This document shows, piece by piece, positions 12,901 through 22,564 of a stretch of 64,000 bases of DNA. A model generated the notes under the pieces. That model searched no databases. It had not been told where the DNA came from and saw only the letters and a list, made by a program, of their open reading frames with translations. Within the stretch, counting starts at the first letter, position 1. Every line of letters begins with the position of its first letter. The stretch comes from Zeugodacus cucurbitae (taxonomy: Eukaryota > Arthropoda > Insecta > Diptera > Tephritidae). A program made the position numbers and the translations under genes. The stretch spans positions 70,469,001 through 70,533,000 of the forward strand of contig NC_071670.1 in NCBI RefSeq assembly GCF_028554725.1. The letters run 5' to 3'.

Positions 12901-12961
12901 GGTCGTCATCAAAAGGGGGGTTTCTCATCCGAGGCCTGGCAATCAATTCCCAAGTCATTTA
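9931..12961 (-). mobile_element. RTE-clade non-LTR retrotransposon with intact ORF
   Basis: This minus-strand RTE element has a single long ORF (endonuclease plus reverse transcriptase). The very short 3' UTR ends, read on the minus strand, in GCGGTTCCTACGCCAAA followed by a TA microsatellite tail (9931-9945). RTE elements typically have this simple layout: one ORF, short 3' UTR, microsatellite-like tail. The 5' side stops only about 3 bases before the start codon, where sequence shared with the 3' flank of the BEN-gene remnant begins (12962). This copy therefore has virtually no 5' UTR and is probably slightly 5'-truncated. It sits just downstream of the BEN gene at 13097-13741. The same 3' end recurs at 2486-2788 and, in miniature, at 32229-32255. 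Confidence 0.9.
9962..12958 (-). CDS. RTE retrotransposon endonuclease/reverse transcriptase polyprotein (intact)
   Basis: 998 codons with no stop or frameshift. Residues about 30-275 form an APE-type endonuclease: CTWNVRTLN (N35), QEVRWTG (E64), an ICAHAPT block, LGDFNARVG (D169, N171), SPNGLRLIDF, NQIDHVVID (D238) and SDH (264-265). A basic linker follows (about 385-410). The RT domain (about 500-780) has NNKAAGADGLP, NYRGISLLNIAYK, CGFRPGKST (602-610), FIDFKAAFDS (D637), RGFRQGDSLS and the catalytic LLAYADDIDI (YADD at 734-737). The C-terminal part has YLGTSI, MYGAEAW, RWLGHVVRM and a GRGRPPLRW...DQV tail typical of RTE proteins, often labelled 'craniofacial development protein 2-like' in insect annotations. 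It would nick target DNA and copy its RNA at the cut. All catalytic motifs are present, so the copy looks young. Confidence 0.92.
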   Translation of the reverse strand: MTWELIARPRMRNPPFDDDHGKRIKDYDLRACTWNVRTLNWEGASAQLVDVLIQLKADITAVQEVRWTGQGRKKVGPCDIYYSGHIKERKFGVGFVVGERLRRRVLAFTPVDERLATIRIKARFFNISLICAHAPTEEKDDATKDAFYERLERIYERCPRHDVKIVLGDFNARVGKEGVFGTTVGKFSLHDETSPNGLRLIDFAGARNMVVCSTRFQHKKIHQATWLSPDRNTRNQIDHVVIDGRHVSSVLDVRTLRGPNIDSDHYLVAAKIRTRLCAAKNARQQTQGRFDVEKLQSQPTAERFSTRLALLLSESTHQHLDIRELWNGISNSLHTAAAETIGLRQRQKTSWYDENCRSAVERKQTAYLATLRSTTTRSGWDRYRELKREARRICRRKKKEAEMREYEKLEKLADMGNARKFYEKMRRLTEGFKTGALSCRDREGNLVTDVQSTLGLWREHFSDLLNGSESTTPGDGEPDSPIDDDGIDVPLPDHEEIRIAITRLKNNKAAGADGLPAELFKYGGEELIRCMHQLLCRIWSEESMPDDWNLSVLCPIHKKGDPTICANYRGISLLNIAYKVLSSVLCERLKPTVNELIGPYQCGFRPGKSTMDQIFTMRQILEKTRERRIDTHHLFIDFKAAFDSTKRSCLYAAMSEFGIPAKLIRLCKLTLSNTKSSVRIGKDLSEPFDTKRGFRQGDSLSCDFFNLLLEKIIRAAELNREGTIFYKSVQLLAYADDIDIIGSNNRAVCSAFSRLDKEAKRMGLVVNEDKTKYLLSSNKQSAHSRLGSHVTVDSHNFEVVDNFVYLGTSINNTNNVSLEIQRRITLANRCYFGLSRQLKSKVLSRRTKIKLYKSLIIPVLMYGAEAWTMTTSDETTLGVFERKVLRKIFGPLNIGNGEYRRRWNDELYDLYDDIDIVQRIKRQRLRWLGHVVRMEENTLALKVFDAVPAGGSRGRGRPPLRWKDQVQSDLASLGVSNWRQKAKRRNEWRALVDSAIIA

Positions 12962-13022
12962 CCCTGATGACTATAAACCTCAACATTAAAATAGACAACA
13001 CAATTATTTACAAGCTTCAAAT

Positions 13023-13028
13023 TTTATT
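13023..13028 (-). terminator. Poly(A) signal of the 13-kb BEN gene
   Basis: AATAAA on the minus strand, about 70 bases past the stop codon. The same hexamer sits at the matching place in the other two family members (3315-3320 and 43157-43162). Confidence 0.6.
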
Positions 13029-13096
13029 ACATCAAATAATAAGTCGTACATTATTCAAATTCTAAATATCTAACAATTCAATTTCAAACACAGTTC

Positions 13097-13741
13097 TCAA
13101 TTATGTTTATTTTTGTTTTCCTTGCCCTTGAGTGCTCTGGCCACGTCGGCACATTTCATGGTGATTGTCGAGCGAATCTCCTTCTCGGAGTAATTGAAGG
13201 TATTTCGAATGAAATGAATGATGTCAGACACTTTCTTGGCATCCAACTGCCGCTTTAGCATGCGCTCTTCATAACGGAATGCGGGCGAGGGTTTGCCGCT
13301 CAACGAATGGGTGGCCAGTGTCTGGCGATCGAAGATCAAAGCGAGCAGATTGCGTGTGGCCAGCGAAGCACTGCACTCGTGCAGCTTCTCAAAATCAACT
13401 CTGGACACAGTAGTGCCATTCGGTCCGATCTTCACTGTGTCCGAGGTGTCAGTAGGTGTTCCAACATTGTCAGCAGTCCGGTTTTCTTCCGGTTCCTTTT
13501 TAACTACAGTCCCTAGCTGTTGTGCTCTTGCAGCCGCTTCGAACTGCTGTCTTAGCACGTGGTATACGAATAGTTGGATCATAAGTAAATCGATGGGCGC
13601 TTCGGTGCGCTGCTTCTTGGCAACATTCAAAGTAGCTTCGAATTCGCGACGACGTTTCAACTGTTTGCTGGCTATGGATTCTTCACATAGAGTGCAGTAA
13701 GCGGTATTATTTGTCATATTGTGAGAGGAACGGTCTGCCAT
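13097..13741 (-). CDS. BEN-domain protein, Insensitive/Elba-like (intact paralog 1)
   Basis: This is an intronless 214-codon gene. I start it at 13741 (AAAAATGGC context, protein MADRSS). The frame is open to an upstream ATG at 13814-13816, but that ATG lies at about the predicted transcription start, just below the TATA box, and the paralog has no equivalent. Residues 1-50 hold a CxxC pair (YCTLCEE) and a basic cluster (LKRRREFE, AKKQR), a likely nuclear localisation signal. VKKEPEE near 80 fits a sumoylation consensus. Residues about 103-203 form a BEN domain: IGPNGTTVS, ATRNLLALIFDRQTLATHS, GKPSPAF, VSDIIHFIRN and IRSTITMKCADVAR. BEN domains of this type in Insensitive and Elba1/2 of Drosophila bind DNA in the nucleus and act in repression or boundary function. 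That role is inferred here. It differs from the 42-kb paralog at about 19 positions (roughly 91% identical by eye). An RTE element follows it. Confidence 0.88.
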   Translation of the reverse strand: MADRSSHNMTNNTAYCTLCEESIASKQLKRRREFEATLNVAKKQRTEAPIDLLMIQLFVYHVLRQQFEAAARAQQLGTVVKKEPEENRTADNVGTPTDTSDTVKIGPNGTTVSRVDFEKLHECSASLATRNLLALIFDRQTLATHSLSGKPSPAFRYEERMLKRQLDAKKVSDIIHFIRNTFNYSEKEIRSTITMKCADVARALKGKENKNKHN

Positions 13742-13802
13742 TTTTAAGTTTTTTCCTGAATTCTTGGGAGTTGTTAACACTTTTGCAGATCGTACAAGTT
13801 TG

Positions 13803-13942
13803 ATGATGAAGTGCAAAGGATCTCAGGTTTTATACCCTTTTTTCCCAAATTGTAAAAGTGCTTTTCTCCTGTCGTTCAGGTAGAAATGTCGAACAAGTTC
13901 CTTTTTGACCTTTGAATTTTCTGTTGACTTAGAGTCAGGTAG
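13803..13942 (-). promoter_or_regulatory. BEN paralog 1 core promoter with two CAGGTAG heptamers
   Basis: On the minus strand a TATAAAA box lies at 13828-13834, giving a predicted start near 13800-13805 in the conserved CTTCATCATCAAAC stretch. Upstream there are two exact CAGGTAG heptamers (plus-strand coordinates 13877-13883 and 13936-13942), 43 and 102 bases from the TATA box. The 42-kb paralog has heptamers of the same class at 41 and 101 bases. CAGGTAG is the canonical TAGteam site bound by Zelda, the activator of the early Drosophila zygotic genome. Regulation by Zelda here is inference from these sites. Confidence 0.65.
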
Positions 13943-15560
13943 GCAGTTCCACCTTTGTTTGTTCGGCAGAGAGCTGAGTGGTTTTCCCAAGAAAAAACTT
14001 AGTTTGGAAATTCTTACAAACAATTAATTATCAAGTTCCCGACAGTAACAGGGCGTGTTTATCTCTTGAGATATTATGAATGATTTGGAATATTTTTCAC
14101 AATTGTTTTTTTGCTTTTGGCGGTTTAACATAACAATACTTTCCATGTTTTTTCAGTACTGTCAGTATTCGATCGTATACACATCGAAATCCGTCAAATT
14201 ATCTCTGAACGTGTTTTTTTTTTTTTGTTAAAATCTCAAAGATAGATTTTTTCCTATTTTTCAAAACGTTCCTCCTCATAGATGCCCATTTAATTTAAAA
14301 TCTGATTAATTATTACTTATTTGTGATAATTAATACATACAATATTGTGGGGTTCGTATATTATTATTTTTTTCATTTTTTCAAATGAACGCCACATTGT
14401 TGCACAATTCGCGACGCAAGTTGATTAATGCATTTGCCAATATTTATTTAGCTTTTGTTGAATGAAATAAAATCCATTGCAATCCTACACCACCGACACA
14501 GCCAATACAATCGACAGCACTCTCGGGGCTGCGCGCCGGCCTTTTTGTGAGTTCCAGCGACATTTGATAAATGGCGGACAGTTTCGCATTTCCATGATGA
14601 TTTGTGCGTTTGCATCTTTTAAGTCGCAGCTTTACAAGCGCCATCATTAACAGCGAGCGAGTTGTAATGAGCGCACGAAGGATTACAACTGAACTGAGCG
14701 ACTAATTGCCAACTGCAGTGCACATAAAAGTCCACTATGAGATTTCCGGACCAACAATGTTGAAACAGCTACCAAGAGGCAATGAATCACTCACAAATGC
14801 ATTTTCGGTTAATTAATGGGACACAAACAAGGGAGCGTGAGAGAGGCTTTGTACGTGCAAATGACATGGGATTCAATTTTGCGCAAAGATCTATTTTGGT
14901 CAAAGCTTCAATGGAAAATAATGCTGAAAGCTTCACGCAGCTTTAAGCTTTCTCCACTCGCTAAGGAGTCTACATTTTCGATTCGTCAGCAGGTATCCTT
15001 TATTGTCTTAATAACAATTTCATAATTTTTTATGGCAACTGGAGAACTCCAACTCACCAACCTAAAATTAAAAATGATTTAAGGTAAATAAAGCTCTACG
15101 TCTCGGGAAGCAGTTTTTCATATTTATCATACTGTCTGGAGGCCTGTTCTGCTTACGAAGAAAATAACAGTATATTAACAACGAAAAAAAAATACATGAA
15201 CCCAAATTTATGACGACATTTCTATGCGCCATATTCCCAGACTTTCCTGCACAAGGCATATATTTTGTCTCGCAATTTTCGTGTGGGCAGACAATTGGCA
15301 TAGAGTCTACAAATAACGTCTACGAAAATTTTATCTAAAAGTGCTTAAAACAATAAAAAGAAAATTCTGAAAACATTCTCAAAAATTGTCAATGGATCTG
15401 AAATGACTATGTGACCAACCAAAAGTAGACATTAGGAAGGAAATTTTTACACGTGAATATGAAGTCGCATATGTAGACGCTGGCTTTTACTGTATTGTGT
15501 GTGTCGAGTTATGTCGACGATGAGGCCGATCCGTTTGAAGAAAAGATTGATGGGTTGAGT
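13943..15560. other. Non-coding interval upstream of BEN paralog 1
   Basis: AT-rich with long T runs near 14214-14228. No supported gene. Small open frames on both strands have no domains. Confidence 0.45.
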
Positions 15561-16190
15561 TTAAACTTTATAAATTTAATTTATTTATATGAGTGTGTAA
15601 GTGACAATAGGGTTAATTGTTCTTTATATAATTAGTTATAATTTAGTGTTAGTGGATAATTAAAATAGTGACCTGTTTTGTGTTTGTATTCCTTCTTATG
15701 TTATGTATTGTACAAGTCCTCCTTTTGTGGATTTATGTTGAGTGGTGTATGGTTTGGGGGGTTTTCTCCTTTCACCTTTTTGATTTGAGTTATTAATTAC
15801 TTTGTTAGCGCGGGTTTTTTGTGGGTTTTTACTTAAAGGCGCGGGTTTGGGTTTCTCACTTGACTTGTTCACTTTCTTCTTTTTCTCTATTTGTTTCTCT
15901 GTGTTGTTGTGTGTAAGGTGATCGGTGATAAGTGAAGTTGGGGTGGTTGTTCTCCTCTGCATTACTTCTATTACCTTTTGGAGAGTGATGCAGAGGAGTA
16001 TTTGTTTGGACTAAACAGTGTGTAAATATAAATGATATATTCTGTGTATTGTTGTTGAAATACATTTTTGAAATTTAATTTTTCAATTTTTTTATTGCTG
16101 CTTCAGGTGGCCTTTTCTATGGCCTCTTGCGATAAGGGTGTTTTTAATACTTGTTTAGTTGTGGCTTAAACTAAGCTGCAGCACATAATT
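15560..16190. other. Strand-asymmetric T/G-rich block, possible decayed element
   Basis: The plus strand is strikingly T/G-rich, so the minus strand is A/C-rich. It includes a minus-strand open frame (15696-15962) that is very rich in Lys, Pro, Asn and Thr and resembles a basic, disordered linker rather than a folded protein. A perfect 11-base inverted repeat (CTCCTCTGCAT at 15952-15962 and its complement at 15988-15998) could form a hairpin. This composition can come from the gag-like end of a retroelement, but no diagnostic motif is visible and I do not assign a family. Confidence 0.25.
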
Positions 16191-19100
16191 AAAATCCAAT
16201 TATTTCATTTTAATTAAATAAATTGTACACATTTAATTTCGTTATAAAATAGTAATTTGAAACCGTCAAAATGTTGTACAGAATTTTTTTAATATCATTT
16301 AATGAGACATTTGACATGACCGTGGGATTGGAGTGCACTTCAGCATTCACTGTATTAATTATCGACTTTCAAATCGCGATAGACGCAAAATATAAATTAA
16401 TAAACATGAAACATCTCACACAACGGTTTTATATGACCTATAAGTCATCTGACATCTGGCAACACTCATATAAAAACTGTCGAAATTGTTCTTCCTGGAT
16501 ATGTGTCATGGTCAGTAAGGGCTATATACCAAGGTAATTTGATTAAAGGTTAGACAAACTTAAATAAAGAACATTCTTAAGTGGCAATGGCCTTATGGCC
16601 GGTACAGTGAGAACTGTATCAGAACTCTTATTTGGCCAAAGATCAAGATTGCCGGGGTGTCTTAAAAACCGTTCGTCATTAGTAGAAATCATCATGATAG
16701 GGAAGGCAATGATCTACTCCAAAAATATGGGGAAGTTACATTATTTTTAAGTGGTGAGTTCCATCATCATCAGAGGAATAGGCATGGTCTTGCAATATCT
16801 GTAAATATATTAACCAAACAATCAATTTTTTAAATATGGGTTTATATATGCGGATATGCGAACACACCAAAAGTCAAATTAGTGTGAACTGGAACTAAAT
16901 TATCAACCAAAGCACATTGATTCTCCCGTGTCCACAAACACACATCCGTACACTTAAGCAACCAGTCAAGGACAGCGAACTGCACAATCATACGTGTTTA
17001 TTAACAAATAAGGGAATTTATAAAGACACATATCTTTCTCTCACTCTTTGCCTTGTTTTCTACACTCAGAGTTCCACCACTGCAAGTTCTAATCTTCTAA
17101 TGAGGTCAATGCAAAGAATGTAGACATTTACTGCAAAGGACAAAACAACGCAAAGTAGAATATCAACAAAAACTGCTAGTCTTGCTTGGTAGATGCCAAA
17201 ATGTGCCGGCGAAGGACACAGCCATTAAACGAATTTAGCTAAGCAGCAGCGTGGAATGATGTCGACACTGGCGACGAACGGAAGCAAAAGCAAAAGGCGA
17301 AAACAACCAACAACAAAGGCAAAGCAGCGGCCAACGAGTGACTCAAATGTGAGGTGTGCTTTAGGTATGTCTGTGCATGTGAGAGAGCATTCATTCTGCA
17401 TCAAAATTATTATGGACTGTAATGCAGGCAAAATGTACAATCGCTGCCGCATTCGAAGCCATTTGTGGCTAAAGTCATGGCAGCCCATTTCAGCGTATCG
17501 AAAATAACACAAGAAGAAACATAAACGCACAAAGGACAAGTTGGAAAGAGCCACATCGCCACTGATGCGGTTGACTTGAGCGCACTTTTTTCTCTTTGGA
17601 GAAACTTAGGACAAATTTAAAAGTGAGGAATGAAGGCTTAAAAGTTGAGGGTAAAGACACAAGCCGATTTTATGTTAAGTTTCTACAGCGCGAATTCAAG
17701 GTCGGTTTTTTTGTTGTTGCAAGAAATGATATCTGAAGGTATTCTTTAAGCAATAATTAAATATTTCGATTTTTAAACCCAATAATATTCTCATTTTAGA
17801 AGTCATTAACCTCGATAAGTGGTTAAGAGAGGTCACGGTAAAGTTAATTATTAAGCGGGATCATCGCTGTCGTCCAGAAAGGTCACCCTAGGGTCAAGTG
17901 ACGTCACGTGAAGACGGTTTGACGATATATACATAGCTCTATATCATCTATCTAGACTAATTCTAGATGCTACAAACAATCGCTAGATGAATACAACTAT
18001 TACAGCCTCCCCAATATGTTGTGAGAATAATAATTATGTTCGAAATCGAGGTAACATGATTTACACATTGCAATAACTTAGCTCTAAGAGTATATCACAC
18101 CTTTGTCTTATGTAGACTTTGTAATAATCCATAATGTTTGGATGGTGAAGAATAATTTATAATTATCCCAACTTAACAAAATGTTTGCACCAAATTAAAT
18201 TAAATTTATTTCTCTTCCATTAAGAAACCAAAATATTTCGGAATTTTAGAACCACCCAGTCCTTGCCGCACAGGTGTAACGGCTGAAGATGTTTTCAAGA
18301 GTTTGCATGTTGTTCTACGTTGTACCTTAATGGCAGGAACGCCAACAAAATTAAAATTTTTGCTCATATTTCAAACTAAAATTGAGGGCATGTGACATTA
18401 ACTGTGGCAATTTTCATACTCTGCTGGATGTGCAGCAGCAGAATGTAAGAGAAGACAGAATAACAGCACAGTACACATGAAGAACATAAATTTTCATACT
18501 GTGGAAGCATTAGATTCAAATTTTTGTATTAACTTCGTTCTTAAATAGTATATGTATATAGAAATTTGATGAAAGTCGTCAAGGATCTGCTGCTATTACA
18601 GATAAAAGTACCAACAAACAGTCACATATCATTTTATTTACATACAAATCGGGGCAGAAGAATTCGCTACTAAAAATTAGTATGCTTGTGAAGCCCGTTT
18701 TGGGATAACAATATAAACGCAAAGGGCAAATTTTATTTTTTAATAACAAAGTATTGAAGAAGGAGGGAAGAACTACTTTGTATGCTATTAACCACATTAC
18801 TTTCGCTATCCTCACTTCTGTTTTATGTGCCCCGCTTTCTTGCAGCCTTTCCATTTATTAAATAAAAAAACGTTTATATTTTCGTATATAACTGCTAAAA
18901 AGGAAGTGGCAGGATATTAAGGGAGAGGGTAGCAAACTGTTCGTACTTCTGTTTTCTTATTTATATGTGTGATTCTTTATGTGTGTGTGAGTATCTTGGA
19001 GTTCGCATATTTGCCTTTTATGTCCTGCTGGTTGCTATTAAATGAAGCGCTTCATATTCTTCGCATTTACGATTACTCTTGTTTCCATTTTTTAGTACAT

Positions 19101-22100
19101 AACAAATTTCGCATTCATTTTTTCCCTTTTTTTTCTTTACAATTCTGTAAGCGTTTATTATATTTTTTTCTGAAGAAAAAACAAATAAATTGGAGCCACA
19201 TTGTCATTTTTCGAGAGCATCAGACACACACATATAATCACATGTTGGGGCAGAATACTAAAGGTCTTCAAAGGTTGCGTCCCGAAATTATATAAATTCT
19301 CCGACTCTCTCTATTTGACCAACGTTGGATTGAAAATATGAGAGGTTCCAAGTAGTTATAACAGTTCGAGTCTGTAAAAGGAACTTGGAAATTAAAGCTA
19401 TATTGTTGCACATATAAATAGATTAGATAATATCATGAAACAGCCCAGATAGACAATCAAAGTACTCGGATGTAAACGACCTAGAGTGAAATCATTTATG
19501 ATTGTAACCAGAGAGACTATCCTGTTCTCAAAGATTTCATGGTAGAGAAGAATTTATCGAAGATCGTAGTAGTCGAAGTAAAACCCCAGAGAGCAATTAT
19601 GTTAAATAGTAAAATCGAATTAAGTCAATTTCTTTGTACTCTCTTAGAAAGTAAACATACGGGGGTATAAATTATTGGTGTAAGCTATTTATTGTTCGTT
19701 GATGTACTGTGAGGAAGCTCTCAAGTGGAAGATATTACAAATTCAAAGTTCTTTATTAGATTACTTGTGCTGCTATTTGGATTCAGCTCTCTTTGTCAAC
19801 CAGACAAATTCGTATTAATGATGAGTAAACAGAAGATATTGCAGTTACAATAAGGGCAAGATGAGTCCAAAGGGAGTTCACTTGTTCAATTTTTTTCTTA
19901 ATTTATTGCACTCACTATGTGCTTTTAGAAAGTCATTGGAACACAAATTGTCTAAGAATAATAGTAACTTGTTTACAATAATAAATATTTGGTCCATAAA
20001 GCAATATAGAGATATGTATGTATATATCTGATACATCACCAGAAAATTTAACAAACACTTCGTTGCTTGCAAATAAAGCAATGAAGTCTATACTGCGGTG
20101 GATAGCTACAACAGTTGAGGTAGCTTAATCCCCTTGCTGTCCATATTTTTCTTTACTCTACACCATTTTATTACCCAAACACAATTCGGTGGAGGAGTTG
20201 CCGCTGCCACATACCACTACCGGTTGAGTGCATCTTACATCTTACACCTGCTGGCAGCTGGTTCCTGCGGACTTGCTCATAAATGAACTCAACCGAATGC
20301 ACTTCACTGTTTTCCTCACACTTTCGCTTCAATGACCTTCACTGCGCACTTCCGTGTCTTGTAAAATCGCAGTTCGCTGCAAGTTATTGCACAATATATA
20401 GATATAACGGTATTATGCGGTAAAATCAAGTAAAAAAGGTGAGCGCAAAAGTGAGTGAGTGGCGACGGTGTTGGGTGTCATAAGAAGAAGAAAAAACAAA
20501 CCAAATATTATTTACAAGTTAAATATATCGCGGATATAAAAGGATATAAAAGAGAGTGAGAATGCGAAATATTTTTATTTTATTATAGCTGCTGTCAATC
20601 GGTTTTTGGAGCTGTATTCTTCTCTTTTTTATGTTGTGATAAGTAAAAGGTAATTTGGATTCATATTATGTATGGATATATTTACAATGCTAAAGCAATG
20701 CTAAAAGTTAAGTTGTCTCTTACAATGAGATCGAAGCGAAGAAAAGGTGAAGTAATGAAAGAATTAGGTTTTTATGATTGTCGTTCAAAAACTATCTTGA
20801 AAAGCGCAAAATCTCACTAACATAACTTCATAAACAAACTATGACAAAAAGCTTTTTATAATCGCTTTCATTATGTCATCTGCATCGCAAATGTATTCAA
20901 ACGTTTTACTCTACACTTTTGCTCCACTTTCATGAGAAATTCATATGTAAAACTTGAGCTATGCTCTGTGCAAGTGAAAACATCCGTCTAAGCATAAATG
21001 GGAGATTTGAAATTCCAGCAACAAGTTTTTGGCAGCCAAAATATTTCTAGGGTTATTTTCCTTCAGGCTCGTGTGTCTGCCAGAGTTGACGCTAAGTGCC
21101 ACAACAGAGAGCTCAAAATGAACAGCAATAAATTTAAACAAATTCTTGGGATTATAGTAAACCTTAAGCAAGAGGCAAAAGGCATTAGACGAAGTTCTCC
21201 GAAATTTTAGAATAAACATTAAATGAAGAAAAGGAAAATACTTTCAACAGGCATGTTAACATACATACGAACAGGCATATGTCATCATAAAAAGTTTGTT
21301 TTTGAAATATATGTGTACCATATAACATAGGGACACCACCGTAGAGAAGGCTACACCGGCTCGGATTCGCATGTATTAAATATTTTAAATAAAAAGGGTA
21401 ATCACCTGTTAAAAATTTTTGAGTAAAAAATATGTTAAATTAATAGAATTAATTGGCATTTAATTAAAAGGTTTAGAATGATTTGAATTTTTAGCAAGTT
21501 TTAAACATTTTCAATATAATTTTGAAAAGATTTACCACCTGTTTCAATTTCTATATTTAATTCTTTTTTTTTATTAAAGTGTGAAATAAGAATCGGTTTA
21601 GAAAAGGTTTCTGTTAGAAAGGCTTAACAAATTGTCGCAAAATTTTAATTCAATAAATTTGAAAAACAAGTAAAGTTTAAATTACAAAATGTATTTCGAC
21701 TGAAAATTTATCAGGACTCATTGCACTTAAATTAATATTATTAAATATGTTTGCCCTACTGGATGCACCTTTGCCTTAAATGCCCCACAAGTGAAAGCCT
21801 TAAATAGATGGAATTATTCATTTACTTGGAGCCAACTCGAACTCATTAAGAATTAAAATCATAAATACATAAAGCGCCAGCGGCAACATGTTCCAAATAA
21901 GCACTTGAATATTATCAATTTAATTAACTAAGCTGAACATTTGACTTTTGCAAAGGCAATGCGCATTTTAAACTGATTTTAAATTAAATGCCATTACCAC
22001 GGCAACTTATCAATTGAATCGCAAATTATCTACGCAAAGTATTGCAGAGACCATTGAATACTCTTTTGAGATTTGAGTGAAAATTCTTCACACTCTTTTG

Positions 22101-22488
22101 TGCTCTTTATAAAGCTTTTTTGATCCCACACGTCCCCGTCACGAGTTCATTGCATTCTCAAGTTTTCTGTTTATCAAAAAGACCTTTCAGCTCGTGTTTG
22201 ACTGACGCACGTAGTTTCCTGTTTTGACTACCAACTAACGGTACACTGACTGCTAGGATTTCCAGCTTTGCTTATTTTCACTCAAAGCAAAATGGCAAAC
22301 AAAGTGAGCGAAGGTGATAAGGTGTCTCGGGCCATTCAAATACACGTACACATCTGGCATTTGCTTTGTTGACAACAAGCAATTTTTGCTGGAGTGTAGA
22401 TTGGACGACAACTGAATTTCTTTTAACTTAAACTGTGAAAATATCATTTGAAGTTAAAGTAAGATTCTGCATTTTAATTTTTTTCAAG
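16191..22488. other. Long non-coding interval
   Basis: About 6.3 kb of AT-rich DNA with scattered short open frames and no recognisable protein, RNA gene or complete mobile element. A motif cluster at 17880-17910 is listed separately. The less AT-rich patch at 20180-20470 might be regulatory, but I see no core promoter I can defend. Confidence 0.4.
17880..17910 (+). promoter_or_regulatory. Overlapping nuclear-receptor, CRE and E-box motifs
   Basis: Within 31 bases there are AGGTCA (17880-17885) and GGGTCA (17891-17896) as a direct repeat with a 5-base spacer. These are followed by a perfect palindromic TGACGTCA (17899-17906), whose last two bases start a perfect CACGTG (17905-17910). The three motifs match nuclear-receptor half-sites, a CREB/ATF site and a bHLH E-box. 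A further AGGTCA lies about 50 bases upstream. The same word set builds the tandem array at 49741-50291, so this may be a lone diverged monomer of it. Function is not shown. Confidence 0.35.
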
Positions 22489-22564
22489 AGAAGTATGAAA
22501 TTTGACAAACTTTAGCATACACGCGGAGTGGACATACCTTTCCGATGCATATATTGGTACCCAC
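22489..22564 (+). other. Candidate non-coding exon (weak)
   Basis: A pyrimidine-rich tract ending TTTTTTTCAAG precedes 22489, and a perfect GTAAGT donor begins at 22565. The 76-base candidate has stops in the frames checked and could only be 5' UTR. One such pair is easily found by chance in tens of kilobases, so confidence is low. Confidence 0.2.

Noticed and set aside
13742..13816. 25-residue N-terminal extension of BEN paralog 1
   Set aside because: It would begin at about the predicted transcription start just after the TATA box, and the paralog lacks it. MADRSS aligns with MANRSS of the paralog.
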